From: Candidatus Thiothrix putei
GTDB lineage: Bacteria; Pseudomonadota; Gammaproteobacteria; Thiotrichales; Thiotrichaceae
Direction of reading: 5' to 3'
NCBI GenBank assembly: GCA_029972225.1
Contig: CP124756.1
Span: 372,001-436,000 of the forward strand
Length of the DNA stretch: 64,000 nucleotides
Below are positions 27,374 to 35,957 of the stretch, in pieces. A model generated the notes under the pieces. The model saw only the letters and a program-made list of their open reading frames with translations. It made no database searches and was not told the origin of the DNA. The translations under genes and the position numbers were made by a program. Numbering within the stretch: position 1 is the stretch's first letter; every line of letters starts with the position of its first letter.

Positions 27374-27769
27374 TCAGCCTTTGCGATCTTTGCGGCTTGC
27401 TTGTGTTTTGCCGCTGTAGCCCCAGTCGGTTGCAGGTACGCAGTCCAGCACAATATAACTCGCTTCCGCCAGCACACCCAATACCTCGGTCAATAGCTCA
27501 AAAAGGGCGGCAATGGCGCGGGATTTTTCGGCTTCCGTATTCGTACCCTCCGTGATAATGCCGGACACAAACGCGGTGATGTTTTGCAGCGCCTCCATAT
27601 CCTGACTGGCGATAAACCATTGGGAGGCGGGGATGCTTTCAATGGAAACTGCCACCAAAGACCGTTTTTTGTGCAAGATGTCGGTCATAATGTCGGTGAT
27701 TCCTGTTGCCAGTTGCCAGACTTGTGTCGCTGACACTTCTTTGCTGATACGGACTGCAATGTAAGGCAT
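27374..27769 (-). CDS. 4-oxalocrotonate-tautomerase-family protein (double-length)
   Basis: 131 aa. N-terminal MPYIAVRISKEV puts Pro at position 2, the catalytic base once Met is removed. Residues 2-60 are one tautomerase beta-alpha-beta unit. A second related unit (EGTNTEAEKSRAIAALFELL, YIVLDCVPATDWGYSGKT) follows, so this resembles longer tautomerases. Divergent from a LysR regulator with a palindrome between. Confidence 0.78.
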   Translation of the reverse strand: MPYIAVRISKEVSATQVWQLATGITDIMTDILHKKRSLVAVSIESIPASQWFIASQDMEALQNITAFVSGIITEGTNTEAEKSRAIAALFELLTEVLGVLAEASYIVLDCVPATDWGYSGKTQASRKDRKG

Positions 27770-27826
27770 GGTAAAGCTCCTGTTGGTTAACGTAGCTCTA
27801 CTTTAGCTTCCGAAAGTGTTCGTGTA

Positions 27827-27865
27827 TAACGATGTTTTCTGTTTAAATTAATCGTTATTAACGAT
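27827..27865. promoter_or_regulatory. LysR operator candidate
   Basis: ATCGTTATTAACGAT at 27851-27865 is a perfect palindrome of 7-bp arms with one central base, matching the T-N11-A rule. A further half-site TAACGAT lies at 27827-27833. Located between divergent tautomerase and LysR genes. Confidence 0.6.
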
Positions 27866-27881
27866 CATTGTGGGTGTCGCT

Positions 27882-28736
27882 ATGAAGCAGGCCAATGTCA
27901 GTACGGAGCTACTGCAAACCTTTGTTACCGTAGTCGAGTCCGGTGGTTTTATCCGTGCAGCGCAGCACTTGTATAAAACACAATCCACCGTTAGCCAGCA
28001 AATCCGTAAGCTGGAAACAGAGCTTGATACCAACCTGTTTGCCACTTCGGGAAGGCGACGGTTATTGACACCTGCCGGGGAACAGTTCCTCGGCTATGCC
28101 AAACGTTGGCTGGCATTACAGGATGAAGCCTTGTTTGCACTCGCAAAAAACAGCCTTGCCGCCGAAATCCGTCTGGGTGTTAGCCATAGCTTAAGCGAAG
28201 GTGTACTCCCGGAATTATTGGCGCAATTCTCCCGCGCTTACCCGCACGTCAATCTGGTGGTGGAAACAGGATATGGTAATGAGTTGATCCAGCGCTATGA
28301 CAGTGGCGATTACGATCTCATTCTGACCCTGGAGCGTGAACCGCTGGCGGGCAAGGTGATTGGAACTGCCGCGATGGTCTGGATCGGCAAGGCGGGGAGT
28401 GAATGGTCTGGTCTGCATCCCCTGCGGCTGGCGGGGTATCAGGGGGCTTGCGAGTTTCGGCAAGCCGCCACCCATGCTTTGGATCAGGCAGGCATACCCT
28501 GGCAGATTGTTTATAGCACCAACAGCTTGGCGGCATTGATGGCAGCGGTACGGGCAGGGCTGGCAGTAACGGTGCGTGCCGATTGCGCTGTTTCTGCCGG
28601 ATTGGCAATCCTTGCTCCACCACCAAGTGTTCCTGAATTGCCCACCATTAGCGTAGTGTTGCGCAATCGTACCTTGAGCGAAGCCAGTGAATGGCTGGCA
28701 GAGGCTTTGCAAAAGACTGGATTACAAGCCGCGTGA
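27882..28736 (+). CDS. LysR-family transcriptional regulator
   Basis: 284 aa from ATG 27882; GTG 27870 is possible. N-terminal winged HTH (LLQTFVTVVESGGFIRAAQH, QSTVSQQIRKLETELDTNLF), then a periplasmic-binding-like effector domain (AEIRLGVSHSLSEGVLPELL, GLAVTVRADCAV). It likely controls the divergent tautomerase. Confidence 0.88.
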   Translation: MKQANVSTELLQTFVTVVESGGFIRAAQHLYKTQSTVSQQIRKLETELDTNLFATSGRRRLLTPAGEQFLGYAKRWLALQDEALFALAKNSLAAEIRLGVSHSLSEGVLPELLAQFSRAYPHVNLVVETGYGNELIQRYDSGDYDLILTLEREPLAGKVIGTAAMVWIGKAGSEWSGLHPLRLAGYQGACEFRQAATHALDQAGIPWQIVYSTNSLAALMAAVRAGLAVTVRADCAVSAGLAILAPPPSVPELPTISVVLRNRTLSEASEWLAEALQKTGLQAA

Positions 28737-28806
28737 GTTCCATCACCATATTCTGGAATTTCCGCAATACAATGCTCATACCTGCAAAAACTGTGTCGCT
28801 TAATTA

Positions 28807-29941
28807 TACCTTACAGCGTCAAGACCTGAACATTTTTAAAGGTTTGAAAATTTGTTGTCATCAACTGGGTCAGTTCTTTCTTGTGATCGGTATCCAGCTT
28901 GTCGAGACAGTTGGTGATGGCCGCCTTGAAAGCGGGAAACTTATCATAGTATTTCGAGTACAAGCATTTTTTCTTGACGAACTTCCACAACCGTTCAATC
29001 AGATTGAGGTTGGGTGAATAGGTCGGTAAAAATAATAGTTCAATATTGAGCCTTTTCGCACAGGCAAACACGGCTTCACAGCGTTGATACTTGGCATTAT
29101 CCAAGACCAAAGTGATCGGTATTTTGAGTGCTAACGCTGCAATTTTTTCCAATAATTCACACACGCTGTTAGCGTTGATATAGGAGTCGTTAGTGATCGT
29201 GATGAGTTGTAGCGTTATCGCATTGAGTGCGCCCAATACGTTGTAGCGTTGTCGACCACAGGGGGCTTTGATGAATACGCGGGAAAATGACCACAAAAAC
29301 CCCAGAAACGGTGCTAACACGAAGTGGGCGGCATCGACAAAAAAGGGCGCGTTTGCCCTCCTTAGCCTCCTGAATGCGCGGTTTTAGTTCATTTTCCAGG
29401 AACTTTTCTTGTGCTTCCACATCAGCTTTGGCGGGTATCATCCCCACTTTATGGATGTCCATCCCTATTTTCTTCATAAAGACACGTACCCTGTCCTCAC
29501 TGCGTTTGATGCCTGTCAGCTCCTCAATCTTAGCGGCTGCCGCCTTGCTGGTTGCGGGGGGATATTCACGAAAATAGGCTTCAATCTTGTCTTTATATGC
29601 CATCAAATCACTCTGTGGTTTATTGAATCGTATTTCTTTAAGAGCTTCTAAACCGTTAGGTTGTAGGTAGGCGTTTAGGTAGGCAAGCAGCGTGGCTTCT
29701 GTAATCCTTTCCAATCGTTTGATTTCCTTATGCGTCAACTGTTGGGATTTCAGGTACAGCACGGACATTTTCTTACGGACTCTGGGATGAGGATGGCGCT
29801 CCTTCCAGTAGAACAGCTCCGCTATCTCATCCTCAGTGAAAGTGATTTTTAATGTCATACATTACTCATGGCTGCTTTTGTTACCAGTCATCTAACCATA
29901 TTTCCCTGATCAAAAAAACTATTTTATGGCACGGACTGGTA
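28807..29941 (-). mobile_element. IS630-type element, second kind, copy 3 (1135 bp)
   Basis: TA duplication at 28805-28806 and 29942-29943 in the LysR-ilvE intergenic region. One base shorter than the other copies because its homopolymer has six rather than seven bases (29339-29344). Confidence 0.93.
28811..29858 (-). CDS. IS630-family transposase (two frames), copy 3
   Basis: As in the other copies, HTH frame from 29858 and DDE frame ending at 28811. With the 6-base run the first frame continues as LFCRCRPLRV, so a shift in the other direction is needed to make the full enzyme. Confidence 0.82.
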
Positions 29942-30023
29942 TAAAGAAAATCTGTATCTGTAATGCTTTTTCTGGAAACCCTACACTGGCTATTCCGTAA
30001 CAACAAGGATTCGGGGATCAGCC

Positions 30024-30902
30024 ATGTTTGACCAAGCCCGCTGCTGGATAGACGGCAGCATTATGCCCGCCTCAGAAGCAAAAATTTCGGTTTTTGACCA
30101 TGGTTTTCTGTATGGCGATGGCGTGTTTGAAGGCGTGCGTTTCTACAATGGCAAGGCATTCCGCTTGCCCTTGCACCTGAAGCGTTTGCAGCGTTCAGCG
30201 CAGGCGTTACAACTGGCAATTCCACTGTCAGGCGATGAATTGACGCAAGCGGTGGCGCAACTCATTGCCGCTTCGCCGCTGAGCGACGGCTATTTGCGGA
30301 TTATTGTCACACGCGGGGTTGGCGTGCTGGGTATCAATCCCACCACTTGCCAACAGCCGAGTGTCATCATCATTGCCGACCAGTTGCAGATGGTGAGTGA
30401 TGCGCAACGGGCGCAAGGGGTACGGGCAGTCATCGCTTCGACGCGCCGTTTGACACCCGATCGGCTGGATTCGCGCATCAAAAGCCTCAACTATCTCAAC
30501 GCGATTCTGGCGCGGATGGAAGCCAACTACGCCGGGGTGGAAGAAGCGATTCTGCTCAATGATCGTGGTTGTGTGGCAGAAGGTACGGCAGACAACCTGT
30601 TCATCGTCAGCGATGGCGTGTTGCTGACCCCACCCGCGACCGAAGGCGCATTGGCAGGCATTACCCGCCAAACCGTGCTGGAACTAGCGGTCGCCAACGG
30701 CATCCCTGCGCGTGAGGCAATCCTCACACCCTACGATCTCTACAACGCCGATGAATGTTTCCTCACCGGCACAGGCGCGAAACTGATTCCGGTACGCGAA
30801 ATCGACGGGCGCAAGATCGCAGCGTGTCCGGGGGCGATTTACCAGCAACTAACGGCGGCGTTTGCAGCTTTGATTGAAAGGGAGTTGTCTATTTCCGCCT
30901 GA
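30024..30902 (+). CDS. ilvE: branched-chain-amino-acid aminotransferase (class IV PLP)
   Basis: 292 aa. Class IV fold marks: SVFDHGFLYGDGVFEGVRFY, RIKSLNYLNAILARMEA (PLP Lys region), EEAILLNDRGCVAEGTADNLF and CFLTGTGAKLIPVREIDGR. Converts branched-chain 2-oxo acids to Val, Leu and Ile with glutamate. D-amino-acid aminotransferase or ADC lyase are related alternatives, but length and motifs favour IlvE. The IS630 copy 3 upstream could affect its promoter. Confidence 0.87.
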   Translation: MFDQARCWIDGSIMPASEAKISVFDHGFLYGDGVFEGVRFYNGKAFRLPLHLKRLQRSAQALQLAIPLSGDELTQAVAQLIAASPLSDGYLRIIVTRGVGVLGINPTTCQQPSVIIIADQLQMVSDAQRAQGVRAVIASTRRLTPDRLDSRIKSLNYLNAILARMEANYAGVEEAILLNDRGCVAEGTADNLFIVSDGVLLTPPATEGALAGITRQTVLELAVANGIPAREAILTPYDLYNADECFLTGTGAKLIPVREIDGRKIAACPGAIYQQLTAAFAALIERELSISA

Positions 30903-31484
30903 TTATCCGTTAGTGTCTGCACTGCCTTCCAATAGCAGCAAGCTTTGCTGGAGGCAGGCGGCTAACAACTCATCCACGGTTTCGCTGTCATCTAATGCCC
31001 TTGCAATGGCAACACCACCAATCATCAGTGCGGTTGCTGCCAAGCATTGCTCCCGCATCGGTGAGTTGCTGGATAATTTATCCAGCCATTTGACCATGCC
31101 TTGATAAACACGGGTGTAAATGTTGCGCACCAGCGGATCACGGTGGCTGACATCGGTTGCCAAAAACGCCAGTGGGCAAGGGTTAGTGTCTCGCTCAACA
31201 TGTTCACGGCTGAGGTAGCTACTCAACAAAACAGCCAACCGCCCCTGCGGGTCTAACCCACGGGTATATTTGGCAAAACGGTTTTTGGCGGCATAGGTAA
31301 TGGCTTCCGCATAGAGGGTGCTTTTGTCGGGAAAATGGCTGTAAAACGCGCCCCGCGTCAGCCCTGCATCCGCCATGACATTATCAATGGAAACATTGTC
31401 AAAACCTTGGTGTGAAAACAGTTTAGCGGCACTGTGCAGAATTTTTTCGCGGCTTTGCGGTTTGTGTGTACTGGGGTATGGCAT
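30903..31484 (-). CDS. TetR-family repressor
   Basis: 193 aa from ATG 31484 (AGGA upstream). HTH region REKILHSAAKLFSHQGFDNV, VMADAGLTRGAFYSHFPDKS; the ligand-binding half resembles NemR/YxaF-type members (CPLAFLATDVSHRDPLVR). It stops immediately after the ilvE stop. Divergent from the MAPEG gene with a palindromic operator between, so it probably represses the MAPEG to NAT gene row. Confidence 0.87.
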   Translation of the reverse strand: MPYPSTHKPQSREKILHSAAKLFSHQGFDNVSIDNVMADAGLTRGAFYSHFPDKSTLYAEAITYAAKNRFAKYTRGLDPQGRLAVLLSSYLSREHVERDTNPCPLAFLATDVSHRDPLVRNIYTRVYQGMVKWLDKLSSNSPMREQCLAATALMIGGVAIARALDDSETVDELLAACLQQSLLLLEGSADTNG

Positions 31485-31497
31485 GGTATTTTTCCTG

Positions 31498-31517
31498 AAT
31501 ATGTCGTTGAACATATT
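31498..31517. promoter_or_regulatory. TetR operator candidate
   Basis: AATATGT (31498-31504), 6 bases, ACATATT (31511-31517): a perfect 7-bp inverted repeat between the divergent TetR and MAPEG starts. Confidence 0.65.
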
Positions 31518-31560
31518 TTATGGCCTAGTAGACTCATCAGCAAATACCAAGGAGAGAATC

Positions 31561-31983
31561 ATGCAACCGATAGCGATTTTATACCCCGCATTTGTGATGG
31601 CATTACTGACGTTTGTCGTGGCAGTGTGGTTATTACATTGCCGCATTAAGGCGGTGAAGGCGGGTTTGACACCACTCTATTTCAAGCTGAACCACGGTGC
31701 GAAGTTGCCGGACTATCTGGTGCAGGCAACCCAGCATTACGACAACCAGTTTGAAATGCCCGTATTGTTTTACGTTGTGCTGCTGTTGGCGTATGTCACG
31801 CAAGGGGCGGATTTGCCCATGATCGGCTTGGCGTGGGCATTCGTGGTAACGCGGGTAGTGCATACGGTGATTCATCTGTCATCTAACCGTTTACGCTGGC
31901 GGCGGGATGTTTTTTTGGTGGGTTTCGCCGTCTTGGTGACGCTGTGGGGGTGGTTATTGGCGCATTTACTGACAAATTCATGA
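31561..31983 (+). CDS. MAPEG-family membrane protein
   Basis: 140 aa with four hydrophobic helices. Typical block: LPDYLVQATQHYDNQFEMPV and VVTRVVHTVIHLSSNRLRWR. Bacterial MAPEG proteins are glutathione-transferase-like membrane enzymes or of unknown role. AAGGAGAG precedes the ATG. Confidence 0.83.
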   Translation: MQPIAILYPAFVMALLTFVVAVWLLHCRIKAVKAGLTPLYFKLNHGAKLPDYLVQATQHYDNQFEMPVLFYVVLLLAYVTQGADLPMIGLAWAFVVTRVVHTVIHLSSNRLRWRRDVFLVGFAVLVTLWGWLLAHLLTNS

Positions 31984-31994
31984 GGTTATGAAAA

Positions 31995-32474
31995 ATGGAA
32001 TATGCCATGAAAACAGCTATCCGTGCAGCAGACATTCCGCCTCGCACCACGCCTTCCGTTTACCCTGAACCGTTCGCAGCGCGTATGGTCGGGCGGGAAA
32101 AACACCAGCTTGGAGATTTTTTCGGGCTGCATAATTTCGGGGTGAATCTAACTAGGCTTGCCCCTGGTGCAGTTTCTGCTTTACGTCATTCGCACACGAA
32201 ACAGGATGAGTTTATTTATGTGCTGCAAGGTTGCCCGACACTGCATGCCAACGACGGTGCGAGCCGACTCGAACCGGGTATGTGTGCAGGTTTTCCGGCT
32301 GGCACGGGCAATGCCTGCAATCTGAGTAATGAGACCGATGAGGATGTCGTCTATCTCGAAATCGGCGATCGGATGGCAGGCGATTCAGCCAACTACCCGG
32401 ACGATGATCTTCAGGCTGTGCAAGTTGATGGACAATGGCAATTCACCCGCAAGGATGGTACGCCCTATGAATAA
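31995..32474 (+). CDS. cupin-domain protein
   Basis: 159 aa. Cupin motif 1 around SALRHSHTKQDEFIYVLQG and motif 2 near GNACNLSNETDEDVVYLEIG. Single double-stranded beta-helix; metal binding is likely through the His/Glu set. The last codons overlap the thioesterase start, so they are coupled. Confidence 0.82.
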   Translation: MEYAMKTAIRAADIPPRTTPSVYPEPFAARMVGREKHQLGDFFGLHNFGVNLTRLAPGAVSALRHSHTKQDEFIYVLQGCPTLHANDGASRLEPGMCAGFPAGTGNACNLSNETDEDVVYLEIGDRMAGDSANYPDDDLQAVQVDGQWQFTRKDGTPYE

Positions 32475-32964
32475 TCAGGAACAATCTTTTAATCCACAAC
32501 TGTCCACGTTGGAATTCCTGCAACGGCAACTTGAGGGCACTCTGCCCGACAATGCCACCACCGCCATGCAGTACCCAACAGCCATCTCACAACTGCTGGG
32601 TTTCAGAATCAGTGCTATTGATAAAGGCTACGCCCGACTGGAAATGAATGCAGATGCCGCCATTCATGGCAATCAGCAACGTACCGTACATGGTGGTTTA
32701 TTAAGTGAACTGGCTGATGCAACTATTGGCACAGCACATTCTACCGCCATAGAAAAAGGTGAAAGTTTTACCAGTATTGACCTCAGAATTAGTTTTTTTC
32801 GCCCAGTTTGGAAAACACTTCTAACCGCAACAGCCCGACAAATTCAGCATGGAAAAACTATTACACATTATCAATGTGAGATTACCAATGAGGATGGCAA
32901 GTTGGTTGCTTTGGCTGCTGGCACAGTAATGACCTTAAGGGGTTCCGCAGCAGCTCAAAGATAG
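32467..32964 (+). CDS. PaaI-family hotdog thioesterase
   Basis: 165 aa from ATG 32467, which overlaps the cupin stop. Hotdog core with RTVHGGLLSELADATIGTAH and TSIDLRISFFRPVWK. Predicted acyl-CoA thioesterase on aryl or medium acyl groups. Confidence 0.82.
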   Translation: MNNQEQSFNPQLSTLEFLQRQLEGTLPDNATTAMQYPTAISQLLGFRISAIDKGYARLEMNADAAIHGNQQRTVHGGLLSELADATIGTAHSTAIEKGESFTSIDLRISFFRPVWKTLLTATARQIQHGKTITHYQCEITNEDGKLVALAAGTVMTLRGSAAAQR

Positions 32965-33002
32965 AGCAGAAAATGCAATTGAATAGACAGAGGGAGAAAA
33001 TC

Positions 33003-33800
33003 GTGAAAACCATACCTTTATTTCAAGTCGATGCCTTCACCAGTCAACCCTTTTCCGGCAATCCGGCAGCGGTGTGCCTGTTGGATAAGGCCGCCGATGC
33101 ACGTTGGATGCAAGCAGTTGGGGCAGAAATGAACCTGAGCGAAACCGCGTTCGTCTGGCGCGAGGCGGATGGTTTCGGCTTGCGCTGGTTTACCCCGACG
33201 GTCGAAGTCGATTTGTGTGGACATGCCACGCTGGCTACTGCGCACATTCTTTGGCAGGAAGGCTGGTTAGTCAGCGACGCAACCGCCCGTTTTTATACCC
33301 GCAGCGGTGTTCTGACGGCGCAACTCGTCGGCAAGCGGATTGTGCTGGATTTTCCCGCGACACCGGCGACAACAGCATCAGCACCCACCGGGCTGTTGGC
33401 AGCCTTGGACGTGACTGACGCAGCGGTATTTTCCAACCATGTCGATTATTTGGTGCTGCTGGAGAGTGAAGCCGAAGTACGGCGGATACAAGTGGATTTT
33501 GCCGCCCTCAAAGCCTGCCAAGTCACACGGGGCATCATAGTGACGGCTGCGGCGCACGGCACGGAATACGATTTCGTGTCACGCTTTTTTGCCCCTGCTG
33601 CTGGCATTGACGAAGACCCAGTAACAGGCTCGGCGCATTGCACGCTTGCCCCTTTTTGGGCGGAGCGTTTGGGTAAAAACAGCCTGCAAGCGTATCAAGC
33701 ATCCGCCCGTGGTGGTGAAGTATTGGTCGAATGGTTGGGTGAACGGGTATTGCTGGCGGGTTCAGCCGTGACGGTATTCAGCGGAACATTATGGGTTTGA
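33003..33800 (+). CDS. PhzF-family epimerase/isomerase
   Basis: 265 aa from GTG 33003 (GGGAG upstream). PhzF marks: IPLFQVDAFTSQPFSGNPAA, catalytic Glu in MNLSETAFV, FTPTVEVDLCGHATLA and DEDPVTGSAHCTLAPFW. Role in secondary metabolism or detoxification uncertain. Confidence 0.87.
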   Translation: MKTIPLFQVDAFTSQPFSGNPAAVCLLDKAADARWMQAVGAEMNLSETAFVWREADGFGLRWFTPTVEVDLCGHATLATAHILWQEGWLVSDATARFYTRSGVLTAQLVGKRIVLDFPATPATTASAPTGLLAALDVTDAAVFSNHVDYLVLLESEAEVRRIQVDFAALKACQVTRGIIVTAAAHGTEYDFVSRFFAPAAGIDEDPVTGSAHCTLAPFWAERLGKNSLQAYQASARGGEVLVEWLGERVLLAGSAVTVFSGTLWV

Positions 33801-33833
33801 GTTTAAAAAACCAAATATTGGAAGGAAAGAAGC

Positions 33834-33996
33834 ATGGAATCAGCAATATTTAACCTCACCGCTTACTGCCAGCGCATCGGCTACACGGGCGAATTGCGTG
33901 CCGACCTTGCCACCGTACAAGCCCTGATGCAGCACCAGTTGCGCAGTGTACCGTTTGAAAATCTGGACGTGTTGGCAGGCAAACCCATTTCCCTTA
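33834..33996 (+). pseudogene. arylamine N-acetyltransferase, 5' fragment
   Basis: MESAIFNLTAYCQRIGYTG to NLDVLAGKPISL, N-terminus of a NAT enzyme, cut at TTA 33994-33996 by an ISAzo13-type element. Joining to 35326-35924 gives 762 bases (253 aa) reading KPISLNPDDIV in frame. Confidence 0.88.
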
Positions 33997-35322
33997 GGAA
34001 CTGTCCCGAAATAACTTCCCGAAATCAGGGGGACTGAGGGACAGCGGAGTAGTTCCATTTTGGCAGGAAGTCATCGAACTGGATGGTCATGTTATCCTTG
34101 AACGCTTGGGTATACTTGCGCCCGGTTTCAAAAACTTTACTGATGATGCGGACAGCGACCTTCAAGCCAGTGGTGGTTTCCGTTTTTGCCATGTAGTGTT
34201 TGGCGGTTTCGACCGTTTCCAACGGCACACCCCGGCAGGCACGGGTCACATGGGGGAACAGTCGGTGTTCAATCGGGTTGTATTTGGAGCAATAGGGCGG
34301 GTAGTGGGCGATGCGTATTGTCAGGTTCAGGCTGTCCGCCAATGCCTGCAAGTCTTGCTTGAACAGGTACGCAGAGGAACTGTTGCTGCCACCACCGTCA
34401 CATAAGACCAACAGCTCGTCAGCTTCGGGGTAGTTGGGTTTCCCTTGCTCACGCCACCATAAGCCAAGGCTTTCGCAGGCAAACTCGGTGGTGTCGTGGC
34501 TGGTGTTCAGGTGCAGTGCCGCTTCGTTGCGGGCAAGGTCGTAGATGCCGTGGGGGATCACCTGACCATTGCCATAGCTGGGGAAGTCATGGTCATTGAC
34601 CTCCGTGGGTTCGACGGCATCCGTTACCCCTTCACGGTAAAAGTTGCCCAGCAGTTCCTTCTTTTTGGTGTCAATGCTGATCACGGGTTTGCCTGCTTGC
34701 AGGTAGGTTTGTTTGAGTTGGGCAATCTTTTCAAACTGGGCATTACGGTCAGCGTGTTGCCCCATGGTGCGTTTCTTCTGGGGCTTGCGGCGGCGGTAGC
34801 CGTGCTCCCGTAATAGGCGCGACACCACGTTTTTCCCAGCCGATGTCCCCAATGCCTGCATCCGCCGGGCAATCTGCCGACGTGACAGGTTCGTCCATTT
34901 TACCGCCTCCCGCATGGGGTCGCCTGCCGTATGATCCTTTAAAACTTGGCGAAAATGGTCATCCAATTGCAGGTGCGTAGCGTTCAGCCGTTTGCGCCCG
35001 CCCCTTTTTTTCGCTGCCTTACGGTGGGCAAGCCATCTTCCGATTCCAACTCCGTCAACCCGTGGCGGATGGTTTTGGGGTCACAGTCCAATAACCGGGA
35101 AATGTAGTCCTGCCCCCCGTGCCCAAGCCGGACGGCTTCCACGGCGGCGTAGCGGCGGCGGTCACGCTCATTGAGCGATTGGTAGAACCGCTGCATTTGT
35201 TTTTCTATGGCTGATGGGTAAACATCCATTGGCTCATCCTCGGTGTTGATTGGCATTACAAGGGGCTATCTTCCCCCTTTCGCTGTTAGCAGAAAAGAGG
35301 GAGGTTATTTCGGGACAGTTCC
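33997..35322 (-). mobile_element. ISAzo13-type element (1326 bp), inside NAT gene
   Basis: Perfect 19-bp inverted ends GGAACTGTCCCGAAATAAC and its complement; TTA duplicated at 33994-33996 and 35323-35325. Confidence 0.92.
34025..35256 (-). CDS. ISAzo13-family transposase with -1 slippery site
   Basis: Frame one (35256-34984) carries the N-terminal HTH region (YPSAIEKQMQRFYQSLNERD). Frame two, entered at A AAA AAG (T7 on the plus strand, 35005-35011), runs to 34025 with GGRKRLNATHLQLDDHFRQV, VISIDTKKKELLGNF, LLVLCDGGGSNSSSAYLF and YCSKYNPIEHRLFPHV (DDE-like residues). A -1 shift at this canonical heptamer yields one enzyme of about 410 aa. Confidence 0.85.
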
Positions 35323-35325
35323 TTA

Positions 35326-35924
35326 ACCCCGATGACATCGTGGCGAAAATCGTTGGCAAGCAGCGCGGCGGCTACTGCTACGAAGTCAACGGACTGTTTG
35401 CAATGGCACTGCAATCGCTGCAAATCCCTTACCAATTCGTTGCCGCCCACCCGATGTTTTACCCCATGAAACGCCCGCGTACCCACATGGCCTTGCTGGT
35501 CACGTTGGACGGTACGGAATGGCTGTGTGATTTAGGTTTTGGCAGTTACGGCATCCGCGCACCGCTGCGGCTGGATGTGCTGGAAACGCCCATCTCACAA
35601 GGTTGCGACACTTTCATGCTGAGTGAGGAAGGTGGCGATATTGTCCTCAAAGCGCAAGTGGATGACGCATGGGTGAAGCAATACGGATTTAACCGCTGCC
35701 CAGTCGAGTGGATTGATTTTGCTCCGGCTAACTGGTTGAACTCTACCCATCCTGACGCGGTGTTTACCCAGAAACCGCTGGTGGTGCGCTTCACGGTCAG
35801 CGGGCGCAACATCCTGTTTGGCGACAGTTTCAAGCAGGTGAAGGAAGGTGTGACCACGCAATGCACCCTTGCCCTACACGAACAAGCGGCGGTATTGGCG
35901 GAACATTTCGGTATCAAACACTGA
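35326..35924 (+). pseudogene. arylamine N-acetyltransferase, 3' fragment
   Basis: Contains the catalytic Cys motif KQRGGYCYEVNGLF, His in PRTHMALLV and Asp in LCDLGFG, a complete Cys-His-Asp triad. An ORF from within the IS (35250) exists but lacks the native N-terminus. Native reaction: acetyl-CoA-dependent acetylation of aromatic amines and hydrazines. Last gene of the presumed TetR-controlled row. Confidence 0.87.
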
Positions 35925-35957
35925 CCGCGTGGCACATTCGATGATGCTGGATTCCGG

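Noticed and set aside
28691..29017. 108-aa plus-strand ORF and similar plus-strand ORFs over the IS630 copies
   Set aside because: They are antisense shadows of the transposase, repeated with every IS copy.
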